From: Diphasiastrum complanatum | Taxonomy: Eukaryota > Streptophyta > Lycopodiopsida > Lycopodiales > Lycopodiaceae | Assembly (NCBI GenBank): GCA_029204225.1 | Contig: CM055099.1 | Span: 60,915,753 to 60,979,752 of the forward strand | Length of the DNA: 64,000 nucleotides | Direction of reading: 5' to 3' | Shown here: positions 1-10,324 of the stretch, piece by piece | Layout: every line of letters starts with the position of its first letter | Position numbering within the stretch: position 1 is the first letter of the stretch | Translations under genes and position numbers: made by a program | The notes under the pieces: generated by a model | What the model saw: the letters and a program-made list of their open reading frames with translations, nothing else | The model's database searches: none | Told to the model about the DNA's origin: nothing

Positions 1-1751
1 CCGCTAGGTTCGTTCATGAAGGAGTCTTGGATGAGAGAGAGGTTTGCATTGGAATTTTACAACCTATTATAGAAAGTTAGTTTCTAGTAAAAGAGAAATC
101 AGAAACTGTTTTAATGAACTTTGAAATTTTTTTTGGTATGTTTGCTTGTTCTATGGACCTTTTGGTCTTGATCGGATGATAGTAAAAGTCAGGTCAAGTC
201 TGCTTTTGACTGTCGATTCACTTTTTTGGTTGTATCCATTTGAATGCGCCCGTAGTGGGTTAATTGTTTATGAGGTTAAAAGTGCTTCAATTTTCAAGCT
301 TCAAGGAGCAATTTAGTATGCCGAGGACTTAGCTAAGGTGATTTGGGTCGCAGGAAGTCTTTCAAAAATTCAACAAGCACTCCAAGTTGTCGTTGCATTC
401 AGAGGTTGTTTTGGTTGTTTGTCAATGTTCACTTGTTTTGTGGAAAAGCTATGTTGTCATGTCCTTCACTTGATACTCATCACTCAATGCAAATATATGT
501 CTTATCTTGTTTTTGTAGTAGACATCATTGTTGTCGTCTTTGTTTGATGCAAAAATGTCCTTTGCCTATTTTCAAGTCAATCAAGCCTCACATTTCTGAT
601 TGGTTTACAAACTATGGACAGTTTTTTGTGGCATACTATCATTTTTTTGCTATTATTTCCACTTAGTGTTTCCATGAATCATGATTCGTCGTCGAAGGAA
701 TTGCATTCGTCAATGAATTGTTTGGATTTGATTCCAATCGGACCTACGAAAAAAAAACTGATTGTTCGATGTGCTAATCATCAACGTTTCTTTGATTTTG
801 ATTTTTGATGTTTTGATTAGAATTCAAATGTTTACCTAGTGTATTGTGTGATGGATGTTTGATGATGGATCATGGAAACCAGATTAGTGTTCACAGAATC
901 ACAACCGCACATGACAATGTTAAGTGAAAGTTGAAACATGGAATCTGCTATCTAGTTTGTGAAGTTTGAATTGCGTTCATTCAACATTGCCATGTGCGGT
1001 TGTGATTCTGTGATCACTAATCTCGATTCCAACTTCAGCTTTCTACAAGCAACAGCGAACTTTGAAATTTATGTATTCATTAGCAATCTGATATCGATAA
1101 GATTTTAGCAACATTGTAGACATTATACATATTATATGAGATATTTTTAGCATTACATCCATAAAATTTTTCAAAAGATTTCTTGCTAATTCTTTTGGGA
1201 TGGACCTGGTTCTGAACCACAATCCATGCTAACTCATCCGATTCTGAAAAGCTCGATTCTGAACCTGGTGGGAAACATTGTACTGGAAATAGCTACACGA
1301 CTTGCTGTTAATCAATACCTATGGAAGTTCATGGTCACTCTGAGTAGTGGGAAAGTTTTGTGGTGAAGTTTAGAAACGGTATCTACTGTGGGATTTGCAA
1401 ACTTTTGAGTCAGTGTAGCATGAATTGGTGATTTATTAAAAGTTCAGTAGTTATTATTTTTTGTCATTTAGCTCTGTGCGAAAGATTAAAGTGTACGACA
1501 ATACTAGATATGCTGTTGCAGTATGCATGCAGATTTAGGGACACAATGTCTGTGCAGCTAGTTCTTTTTTTTCAATAACTTGCATAGTTTTATACGTGAG
1601 CTCTCTTTTGAAAAATTTGTTTCGCTTCTTTGTCCATGGTGAACAACTGTATTGCATTTAATACTTCTATCATGTTTCTGCATATTAAATGAATTTTATT
1701 TGACTTCAATTCTTGTAGTTGACTACATTCCTTGCAATTGTTCTGCTATAG
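1..1751 (+). other. Unassigned upstream part of the TONSOKU gene, mostly intron
   Basis: No exon can be assigned here with confidence. The sequence is AT-rich with scattered stops in all frames. The first 75 bases can be read open as a short peptide, but I could not match it to the family. A strong inverted repeat lies at 874-1030. The 3' end carries a T-rich tract and an AG acceptor just before 1752, so most of the stretch is probably the intron before the first exon I can place. Confidence 0.5.
874..1030. repeat. Inverted repeat with 48-nt arms and 61-nt loop
   Basis: The arms at 874-921 and 983-1030 are equal in length and complementary with only about four mismatches by eye, including an uninterrupted run of about 22 bases. 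Pairing continues weakly into the loop. The structure lies within the presumed intron of the TONSOKU gene. It could be a small MITE or a MIRNA-like foldback. No flanking target duplication was obvious. Confidence 0.8.
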
Positions 1752-1859
1752 GATTGCCAGCTCTCAAGGCAAGACAAAAATGCTTGCTCAACAAATTAGC
1801 GCTTTAGAGAACATGCAATATTCTTATTATGTACGACTGGATCATGTTCAGGATGGCAG
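1752..1859 (+). CDS. TSK: TONSOKU exon a (end of TPR region), first exon placed
   Basis: This short exon sits between an AG acceptor after a T-rich tract and a GCAG|GTATGA donor. Its frame gives a helical, TPR-like stretch that begins IASSQGKTKMLAQQ and runs to a YYVRLDHVQDG-type end. The donor phase (two bases left over) matches an acceptor at 2062, so the next exon reads on as RDVQAKLKKLKELKD without a stop. In plant TONSOKU the TPR repeats precede an acidic linker, which fits. The exon is assigned by position and phase rather than by strong family residues, so it is less certain than the later ones. Confidence 0.55.
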
Positions 1860-2062
1860 GTATGATTAAAGAGCTGCGGCTTTCTGCATGTGAGCTTTTC
1901 CTTTTTAAATCTTATGTTCTCATTGTTATGATCTCAGCTAATTTTTGCAGACATAAGTGACAGCCGCTCCCATCTTAAGTAGCTATTTTAACTCAAGTGC
2001 TCTTCAATAAAACTGAAAGGTTAGCTTCCTGACTATACATAATTGACTCTTGAGAAAGGTAG

Positions 2063-3032
2063 AGATGTGCAGGCCAAGCTTAAAAAACTGAAAGAGCTGA
2101 AGGATATTCTAGAGCGTGAACCAATTGCTGAAGATGAGCACTGTTCTGAGACTGAGGATGAGGATGAAGACAATCATTTTTCTCAAGATGCATCTGATCA
2201 TTTGCAAGTTCATGTGCCTCAAACAAGTCTGTTAGGTGATGCACACATATCACAATCAATTAGTAACTGCAATGATCAAAGTAATGAATCTGATGAGCTA
2301 TGTACTTCGAGCGATGCACTTTATCAGAAGGAGAACATCTTGAAGTCTACGTGTGGTCGTCAGCATTTGAGTGCAGGCCAGTGTGATGGTGCTGCTGCAG
2401 GTAGTTTTGGGCTGGAAGTTGAAAAAAAAAGTAGAAAGAAAGGTCAAGGGCAGGAAGCTCTTCCAGGTGGTGGCATAAAAGAACAACAAAGTAACAAAAA
2501 ACGACATCGTGTTATCCTTTCAGATGATGAAGACAATGAAGCCATTTTCCTTGCAAGTCAAGTCGATTATCTCACTAGTGGTCAGCAGGCAGATAATCAA
2601 GTCATGGAGCATGATGGCGCGATTGAATTGGATGATTCAACTTCAAATGTTCAAGCTGCAAGCTCTAATTTCCCAGAAAGCAAACTTACAGGCAAGAAGG
2701 CCCAATCATCCATGAGAGATGGCATCAGAAATATCCATGAGATCATGTCATCTGAGAGCGAGGGTGAGGATTGGCTGTCAAAAACTCCAAATTTCTTACA
2801 TAAAAAGAGAAAGGAAAATAATAATGGCCAGACTAAGGATGAAGCTCTTCCAGTCAATCCAGGGGTATCAGAAGAAGATTGCATGCATCATAACACTCTT
2901 ATACATGAACAACAGTTTCAAGCACCAGTAAGCTATACTGCAGTGCTGCAAGAGAATGTCACATCCTCAGTTAGTAATAAAGAGGTCTTGCCTTGTGGTT
3001 TGCCTGATATGCAACCTTCACCCTTGGAAAAG
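2063..3032 (+). CDS. TSK: TONSOKU exon b, long acidic and lysine-rich linker
   Basis: This is the longest internal exon, about 323 codons and fully open. It opens with a Lys/Leu helix (AKLKKLKELKDILE). An acidic patch (SETEDEDEDN), a basic stretch with a nuclear-localisation look followed by VILSDDEDNE, and a second acidic and basic segment (ESEGEDWL, then HKKRKEN) come next. This is the low-complexity linker that separates TPR and LRR halves in plant TONSOKU proteins and carries little conserved fold. The exact acceptor is inferred from phase; alternatives at 2055 or 2073 are possible. The donor AAG|GTTATA at 3032/3033 is phase 0 and joins cleanly to the next exon. Confidence 0.8.
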
Positions 3033-3301
3033 GTTATAAAGTTACCCCATATTCATTGGTGCTGATAGAGAGCATTACTATTGAAATGTCATTTTGGAGT
3101 TGATTTGTAGATTTTTCAATCTAATGATTATATTGTTGGAATTCTGTACCCTTCTCTTGTACACATTCTCAAGTGATGGCTTTATTCTTGGAAGCTTTGT
3201 TGCAATCTGCTTAATGTCTTTGTGTGTTGGTAATATAATATGAAGGTATTCTGATAAGTTTCTATTGATGTCTCCTACTCAATTTTTTTTTCAAGCACCA
3301 G

Positions 3302-3446
3302 GTGTTGGCAACTCTACCTGTAAGTGTGGGAGGGCAGCTCATCAGAGTCCCTTGTAAAGGTTCAAATGTGGATCAGTTAAATTCCAGGACAGTAGATTGG
3401 CTTATGGAGGAGGTTCGTTCTCTATATGGAAAGGTGATGCCTGCAG
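3302..3446 (+). CDS. TSK: TONSOKU exon c (start of conserved C-terminal half)
   Basis: The acceptor follows a run of T and CACCAG. The exon encodes a beta-rich segment (TLPVSVGGQLIRVPC, then DWLMEEVRSLYGK) placed where TONSOKU proteins have a small ubiquitin-like or linker fold before the LRR. A donor at GCAG|GTAATG leaves phase 1. This is the only donor here that avoids a stop in the next exon, which settles the boundary. Confidence 0.85.
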
Positions 3447-3868
3447 GTAATGGAAAGTTTATCCTGTATACTTTGGTTCAAGATTGATTGTAAAAAAGTA
3501 AATTATGAGCTTCAGAGAGAGCACATAGTTGAAATTGATGTTCATCTGTAAACTTTAAGGAAACGGTTCTTGCAAATGATGAATCATGAAACACATACTT
3601 GGGTAAAATCCAAAAGATGGATATCATTTGATTGAGAAATTTTTTTCTTCATGACGCAGATAGTATATAGATAGACCTCACTTGCACAAAGGTCATGAAA
3701 GGTTTTCTGTCAAAGTGAAGAAGCTAGTATTCTAGCTCAAGTTTTTTTGCTGCTTTTTCACCTAAGTGTGAAGTCAATATCTTGGATGCACTCACATGCT
3801 AGCTTTATTTTACTCTTTCCCACATTGTAGGACAACCTAGCAACTTTCGCATGCTTTGTTGTTTTCAG

Positions 3869-3988
3869 GGCCACACCCCATTTTAGAAGGGATGAGATTC
3901 AAGGGAATCATGCTAAATCCAATGGACCTCCTTTCTGATCTTTTAGCTGAATCAAATGCAGAAAATAAAGTTGAAGCCATTATTAAAG
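3869..3988 (+). CDS. TSK: TONSOKU exon d
   Basis: The exon continues in phase 1 from the previous one (reads AGPHPILEGMRFKG, then LNPMDLLSDLL). It has a TTTTCAG acceptor and an AAAG|GTATCT donor in phase 1. It has no domain of its own; it bridges the ubiquitin-like segment and the first leucine-rich repeat. Confidence 0.85.
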
Positions 3989-4154
3989 GTATCTTGACAC
4001 TTCAAGTTTGTTCAATGGAGACATGCTGTTGTAACAAAATGTTAAAAGTTACTGGCTCTTGGTGAAAGCTGATGAACTCATGGGTAATTCTGAACCATGA
4101 AGTCACTTTTCTTAATTGCCTTTGTTTTCCCCACATTGTTATTTTATTTGTCAG

Positions 4155-4255
4155 GATGGATAATTCTTCCACTGGTGGAACGCTACAAAGTGCATTGCAT
4201 AAAGTGCCGTTGCGTACCAAACGTTAAACTTATTGAAAAGCTAGAGCGCTACCAG
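4155..4255 (+). CDS. TSK: TONSOKU exon e
   Basis: The exon reads GWIILPLVERYKVHC and then PNVKLIEKLERYQ. This matches the helical segment (GW..K..LM.LY..CC......LL.KLY) that precedes the LRR block in plant TONSOKU as I remember the family. The acceptor is TTGTCAG and the donor CCAG|GTATAA in phase 0. The 101-bp length is consistent with the phases on both sides. Confidence 0.88.
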
Positions 4256-4379
4256 GTATAACTTGATTTTGTCCTTTGCTATAATCCATGGTGGCTATAA
4301 CATTCTTTTCTTATTTTCTCAAAGAGTGATAAAGGTGAAAAAGCTTTCTTGACTTTTTGCACAATGGTTCATTGAGCAG

Positions 4380-4503
4380 GGTTCAGATGACGAGGTGGAT
4401 GCATCAGGCTGTGAGCTTGATGAGGGGTCCATATGGCCATTAATGCTTGCTCTACGTGATAGCGAAACATTGTCTGTCATCAACCTATCTCACAATCATC
4501 TAG
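4380..4503 (+). CDS. TSK: TONSOKU exon f, first leucine-rich repeat
   Basis: It begins with an acidic start (GSDDEVDASGCEL) and ends in an LRR core, LSVINLSHNHL. The donor CTAG|GTTTGG in phase 1 is chosen because the next exon at 9954 completes the glycine and continues the repeat exactly as in the family. Reading through the donor instead gives an unrelated tail and a stop. The following intron is 5.45 kb. Confidence 0.92.
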
Positions 4504-4839
4504 GTTTGGCATTACTTCAAGCCCTTCGTTGTTTTAGGACATTGATGCTCACGAGGTTTCTATATAGATAATTGTTTGATTATCGTGAGAGTTTATAATA
4601 TGAAACTAACAATAATCTGGCTCTAAACTTTGTGATTAGTACTCATATTATTGATAGCTAGTATCATCCAATCCTAGATAGTTGATTGCATGAACATTCT
4701 CGAAGTGCCACATCCTAGGAACACAACTAAGGAGCTCCTTTTCAATAAAGATATAAGAATCGGAAGAAAAATTGAAAAGTGCTTTGATTTTTTTAGTTCA
4801 TTTTCTGAAGTTAGTACTTCCTCTGTATACACTCATGAC

Positions 4840-5103
4840 CTAAGGAAGCGGACCCTGCGTCCGAACGAGCATCCGGACGCGCATCTGCGTCCGCGTCCGC
4901 GTCCGGACGCGGACGCGCCAGGGGTGCGTCCGGGTCTTTTTTTTTTTAGTTTTTTTAGTTGTATTTAGGCTAAAAAAATAAAAATAAAATAAATATATAT
5001 ATATGGACGCGTCCGACCCCGCGTCCGGGGGTCGGACGCGTCCGGGTTTGGACGCCGGACGTGGACGCGGAATGCCTGCGTCCGGCCCGGACCCTCATGT
5101 CTG
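4840..5103. repeat. GC-rich GCGTCCG-rich insertion, possible MITE
   Basis: The surrounding intron is AT-rich, but 4850-4935 and 5005-5095 are dense in GCGTCCG and its complement CGGACGC, including self-complementary GGACGCGTCC. They are separated by a T-run and an AT-rich core. The octamer CTCATGAC flanks the block at 4832-4839 and 5104-5111, which is the duplication length produced by hAT transposases. Terminal inverted repeats are not clear: the sequence CGGACCCT occurs near both ends in the same orientation. It could be a non-autonomous hAT-like element or a GC-rich repeat of another origin. Confidence 0.6.
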
Positions 5104-7889
5104 CTCATGACTGTTCATGCAATTGCATAAGCCGTGTTAATCCCATAAACCATGCCGGATGACCCAGAAGCGCGTGTATCAGCAGCTCACTTGCTCAAGA
5201 GACTCGATCTGTGATGAATCTATCCCAAATGCCGGATCCCAACACTTCCTATATTATCCATTATATCCATTAGTTGTCAACTCCTCCTGCAGCTGGGTTG
5301 CCTCTCTCCAGACCCACCTGATCTTTGCAATGCTACTTGCTTTGCTTTTGGTATGTGCATCAGCTAATCACCACTTCTCATCTCACTCAGACCTAGTGTG
5401 TTTGGTAATGGGGAGCCAGTAGTCGAGCAGACGGAACTGTAATCACGTGTTGTTATTGTCGATTTGATCTCATCTATGGTGTCCTCCAACATGAATTCAC
5501 GCAAGCTGAGGCTTCTTCTTCGGCTGATCTTTGTTGCTGTAGAGAGCTTGATCTGACTCGTTTTTGTCCTCGCTGGACAGCCATCATTGCAGCATGTCTT
5601 TTGCCACTAGCAACTTTTGCAGTAGCTTCTCGAAATCAGATTGGTTCTTTTTGAATAATTTAAGTTCGAGCAAAGTCAACCACACACTAGCCGGTGCTCA
5701 ATCTGAGCTGCAGGACCAATCAACACGTTGGTATCCTCGGCCAGAGAGGGTCCTTGCGAGAGCAAAGTGATTGAAAAGGATGGAAGCACGAAAGGGCCTG
5801 CCGATTCGATGGTTCGAACCGCAGTTCGATGCAACCTTGACCGGAGTGTTGGTAAACTTCATTGCTAAAGCTGACGTTCATAGAGATATTTTATGAGTTA
5901 TTTAGTAGCTAGATTTCTTAGACACAGCCTTGTTTTATACAACATTCTATTTTGGTCACTATATGGTTTTATATGGTCCCATACACCGTTGATCTCAGTG
6001 TATGTTAATCTCTATCCCAATCTCTTTGAATGATAACGATTGCAAAGGGTAAATCTGACACAATGTCACAAAAAAATTTACTAAAGCCCATCAGCATTTT
6101 TTTAGGACCATTTGTCAGATCAAGCATCAGTGTTGAGTAGAGATCTTTGTCAAAACGTGTCCAAGACTAGTTAAATTAAGTCTTAAACCTGCTGCAAGAT
6201 TTGATTTTGGTTAACCCCTCTATAGAGTGTTTACTTTGCATTAACATTTACATAAGAGTTCACTAACGACTGGCAACCCCAAATAGGCCCACACTCCAAA
6301 GAATGGACGCCAAAATCCTGCAGAAAAAAGTCAAATATGGTAATTTAAAGGCTAAAGTCTTAGAAAATTGAATTTTGATAGAGGACGTTACACAATTTGG
6401 GGGAGACCAGAGAAGGTAAAAGGTAACGGTAAATGAACTCACATGAGGAGAAATGTCAAATGAATTCACATGAGGAGAAATGATGGAAAACTCCGATCAA
6501 TTTGTCAAGGTGCCAAGAAGACATTGGGGCATAGTGGCAAGTAAGCTCTCTAGAAGTTTCAGCAATACTTAAAAGACGTGAACAAGATCGTGCCTTTATT
6601 CCTGCAGGATTAAGTGAATCAGAAATTCTTTTTCCAGTTTTCGTCATGAACGATGATTTTGGTGATGGTATGAGTTATGGAGATGTATCATAGGTAAGAA
6701 AACACAGGGAATGAGTTGAATCATGCTTGATTAGTTTCCTAACCAAAGAGAAAGAAGATGTGTTTTCAAAGATCTAAAATCTCTGTAGAAGCATATCTCA
6801 CACTCTCATAACAAGGAGGCAAAAAAGGAGTAGGGAATGTTGAGCAATGAAGATTCAATGAAAATTGTTACCATGTAAAGCTTTTACAAAAGATCTTTTA
6901 TACAAACAGAAATGTGGTGCTTATGGGACTGCAAAGCAATTAAAGTGAAATCTGATCATCTCGAGCTGAAATTGTTTTACTTGAAGCACCTGCATTTTGC
7001 TAGTGTGAAACACTTTGTTAGTCGAAGCTTGAAAACACGACTTTCAAAGTATCCGAGTTGAACATTGTCAATTAGTACTGTTTGAACGATGAAACAGGAT
7101 AGGAATTGAGGTTATCGAGGTGTGGCCTGTGCCTGCTATGTGTAAAATCAGTCGAGCACACAATTAAGTCGGTGATGAAGATGGAAAGTCTTAATATGTA
7201 TTTTCACAAGTTATTTTGGAGATAATCGTATATGTGTTTATTATTTTACTCCTCAAAATTAGTCCTTACATGAGCATTTTTGTTCTCACGAGGAAGGCCC
7301 ATTTTGGCAGATAAGCCTTGATGGGATCAAGTTTAAAGAGGAAATGATTAATTTTGGCAGGAGATCTTATGGAAGGATTTCTGTGAGAACTCTGCTTTTC
7401 TCAATAAGATTTACTCTGCTCTCTTTTGCTAGAGCCGAGAACAAATACAATTTTCAAAGATCTGCACTGATAGATTTTCAAATGGATCAAGTTGCCTTAG
7501 TACATGGTGAATATTATGTACAAGAGTTCTAAATTTTGAGCAGGGTATTTGTAGTAGCCTGATTTTCAAAGCCAAAGGTACTCTTAAATAGAGTATAGCT
7601 GGATGCATGGTTCCAACAAGCTAAAAAACTTCATGAAGTGGAAGGCATTTATTGGAATCCTTCATCAAAGAAGTCAGAGCAAGAAAGTGAGCAGCCTACA
7701 AAAACAGGACATTGCAGATGCTCTCTCCATTTATGAAATGGTAAAGCTCAAAACATAAATGAAAGGTAAGTGGAGATGTTCAAGAAGGGGATAAAATAGT
7801 GGTAATTCCTTACATCAAGGTGTCTTGCATCAATTTCCTGTCCAGAGTAGTTGGTTGTGTAGAATTACTTTTATAACAATGGAATTGAG

Positions 7890-9570
7890 GATGACCTTTC
7901 AGGTTATTGGAGTACTACCATAGACATGCTTTTCAGAAGAAACTTAAGTGTTGGCCAGACATTGAAGAAGTATTGTTGCTGGACAAGCTGGGTTATGAAA
8001 AAGTGTTGCTCCATTAATCATTTCATTACCTTACAGGATCTTCCGAGTTGGTGTATCGTGCTTCAGCTGGGCTTGTGCACCCAGGTTCAATTCTCTGTGA
8101 TCCCACGGATTGATAATACCACAAAGCATTACCTTGCAGAAAATTATTGAGGGGAGCTAGAAAAAATAGCAGAACCTTTCCTTTGTTTTGCATATTCCAA
8201 GAAATCTTTTATGGGTCCAGGAAAGATTTGGTGGGAGAGGATGCATGAAATTGGTTTACCAAAGGACCTAAAACATGCAGTGGGACAACTCTTCAGTGAA
8301 CTCAAGGCCTGACTTGTAAGTTGTACCTCAATCTGATTCACTTTTACAAGTAGAGGTGAGGAAGTCCTCAAAATCCAAGGTAGAGCCTCCAAATGTCCTC
8401 CAAGCAACCTGCAAGCTTCAAGATGCTCCTCAACTCCAAGCTAGGATGCCTCCACCTGCAAGTAAGGATCTGCAAGCCTCCAAGGATCTCTCCTCCACCT
8501 GTGTCCCTACTCTTTAAACACAAAGATAAATAACAAGCTGGCCTCAAGTATTCACCACCCAACCATAGCTAGATCCAAACTCCAAGCACGACCTATCTAG
8601 CACCCCCTTGCTAACCATAAGCAAATCACAAGCATACCACAACACTCCATAGCATACTCAAGATCCAAACCCTACATATGTCCCATACCATAAGCAAGAT
8701 CCAAACCTCAAGCATACTACCACAAGAAAACACTCTACACACTAGTAGCAACACTAGAGCATAAGCAAAGCAAACAAGAGAGATCCTCCCAATGGGTGCC
8801 CTACTACCCTCATATAGATGGCCCATGGACCCCTCCAATGCACTATGGAGTTCCATGCTCATCCAATGAGAGAGAGAGAAGCCTAGGGGAGTTAAAGAAT
8901 CTCCAAGAGCCTCCATAGGCTTATGGAATGTCAAGAGACTCCTTCCATAACCTATGACTCTTTGAATGCCTTCTTGTGGGAGTTGGGAACTCAATGGACA
9001 CTTTAGAAGGGCGCCCTCCTACTAGGTCCCATTGCCCAAGTTGTGCAAGTATACTTTGGTCCTAGACCAAGAAAGTGATATGGTTCAAGGTTGAGGCCCA
9101 AGGTTTAGAAAAATAGTCATCCAATGACTTTCTAACACCTCTCTAGGTCCCATACCTCCATCCAAGGCATGGACACCTACCTGCCCTTAACCAAGGACAC
9201 TAGTACCTTAATCTGAGGCATCTACTCTTAATACTAAGGGTACCCCTTATCCAAGGGTCCCGTGACTCCGTACCTCCAACTAAGGTATAGTCACTTGCCT
9301 GCCCTTATCCAAGGGCACATACCCTTAATCCTAAGGGTACCTTGCCATTTAGCCCCCAACACTAAATGGACTATTAGGGGTCTGAAGTACTGCTAGTTAC
9401 ATAGGTATGTAACATTCACAGTTGAAAGTCCTAGCATCATTGGAGTAAGACAAGGTTCCCTTCCCTCGCTCATTTTGCTATTTATAGATGTAAGCTGGAT
9501 GGATGGCATAATGGGTGGGAATTCCAAGCTTTCCTCAATCATTGCTTTCTATAGAGATAGTGCGACTTTA
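7890..9570 (+). pseudogene. LINE (non-LTR) reverse transcriptase remnant, split by a solo LTR
   Basis: The left part (to 8341) gives AEPFLCFAYSKKSF and then WWERMHEIGLPKDL with AVGQLF. This corresponds to the LINE RT block that normally reads PLFCCFvDFkKAFDtVPR, LWerL..iGvP, i..Ly. The right part (from 9415) gives SIIGVRQGSLPS and then a LLFIDVSW segment, the next RT block (GVRQGcpLSP.LF..yID). The two halves rejoin when the 1073-bp element between them and one copy of TTCAC are removed. Stops, frameshifts and loss of the first catalytic aspartate region show it is dead, and nothing recognisable follows 9570. It lies within a host intron on the sense strand. Confidence 0.72.
8342..9414 (-). 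mobile_element. Solo-LTR-like element, copy 1, with TTCAC target duplication
   Basis: Read on the - strand it starts TGTTACATACC and ends CTACTTGTAAAA, 1073 bp in all. It is flanked by identical TTCAC at 8337-8341 and 9415-9419. The same sequence recurs on the + strand at 58961-59937 with its own duplication, which fixes both ends. The start is LTR-like; the end in AAAA is not the usual CA. No internal region, primer site or coding sequence is attached, as expected for a solo LTR. A short (GA)n tract lies near 8869. Short open frames inside it are not real genes. Confidence 0.85.
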
Positions 9571-9953
9571 GGCTGATATCACACCAAGTCTCCAACATCA
9601 TATTACTGCCTTTAGTTTTATGTAATATTTTGGATTCTCTTGGTTATCTTGGATAACAAAGTTTTGGTCTTCTGATCTTAAAGGGTTGATGCTCCTATTT
9701 CATTATATACAGCAATTATTTTTATTTATTTATATTCAAGAGTAATTTTTAAGTTAAGGCTCACCTGTTGATTGAAAATCTCTTAATCTTTGGAAAGTGG
9801 AGCTTTTCAGCATTTCTTCTTTCCTTTCCTCTGAAAAGTTTCATCGTCTCCTTATATATGCTATGTATATGTATTCCTCATGCTGCTGCCAGAGGGTCCA
9901 ATGAACATTTACCAAAGACTTGTTAATTGCATCATAGCATTACCTTTTGCCAG

Positions 9954-10066
9954 GTAGTCCAACAATGAATGCCATTCAAGAACTTGTTTCTGCCCACAAC
10001 CTCAAGGACTTAGGTTTGAAGCTTGACCTTCATGAGAACAAGCTTGGAGCAGGTGCTCTCACCAAG
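9954..10066 (+). CDS. TSK: TONSOKU exon g, leucine-rich repeat
   Basis: The exon completes the repeat begun at 4503 (HNHL then GSPTMNAIQELV) and encodes LGLKLDLHENKLGAGAL. This corresponds closely to the family segment LTLDLHCNRFGPTAL. The acceptor is TTTTGCCAG and the donor CCAAG|GTATGT in phase 0. Confidence 0.93.
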
Positions 10067-10212
10067 GTATGTGGAATAATGTTCATATTGGTTGGGACCT
10101 AATCTCAAAGTTCTTGGCTTGACACTTTCTGTAACACCTTAGCAAAAAGCTTCAGAGGCTTTATAAAATTGTCAATCTTAGCTAAATATCACAGCAATGT
10201 GAAACGAAACAG

Positions 10213-10324
10213 ATATGTCGCTGTGATGTTACATTGTCTCGCCTGGAAGTGCTTGTTCTTTCAAAGAATCGACTTGGGGATGCGGCTGCTCGTCATGTGG
10301 CTCTTATTCTTCAACAATGCTCAG
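10213..10324 (+). CDS. TSK: TONSOKU exon h, leucine-rich repeat
   Basis: The exon reads ICRCDVTLSRLEVLVLSKNR and then LGDAAARHVALILQQCS. This is the LRR that in Arabidopsis reads [20 protein letters not shown] as I recall it. The phase-1 donor TCAG|GTGAGT is strong. Codon count (37 plus one base) agrees with both neighbours. Confidence 0.94.

Larger units (their letters stand above)
4504..9953 (+). other. TONSOKU intron of 5.45 kb packed with nested transposon debris
   Basis: The intron starts GTTTGG and ends TTGCCAG. In order it holds a GC-rich insertion (4840-5103), about 2.8 kb in which I see no gene (5104-7890), a LINE reverse-transcriptase remnant (about 7890-8341 and 9415-9570) and a solo-LTR-like element inside that LINE (8342-9414). 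AT-rich DNA follows up to the acceptor. Small ORFs at 5159-5422, 5564-5770 and 7344-7532 show no family features and are treated as chance. Confidence 0.85.

Noticed and set aside
1-75. A possible further TONSOKU exon reading through the first 72 bases
   Set aside because: It is open in one frame, but I could not match the peptide to the family, and the acceptor side lies outside the window.
4504-4560. Extension of TONSOKU exon f to about 4555
   Set aside because: The frame stays open a little further, but the family sequence continues at 9954 in the correct phase from a donor at 4503.
5159-5422. 87-residue frame with a hydrophobic stretch in the 5.4 kb intron
   Set aside because: No family features, weak start and no sign of conservation; probably chance.
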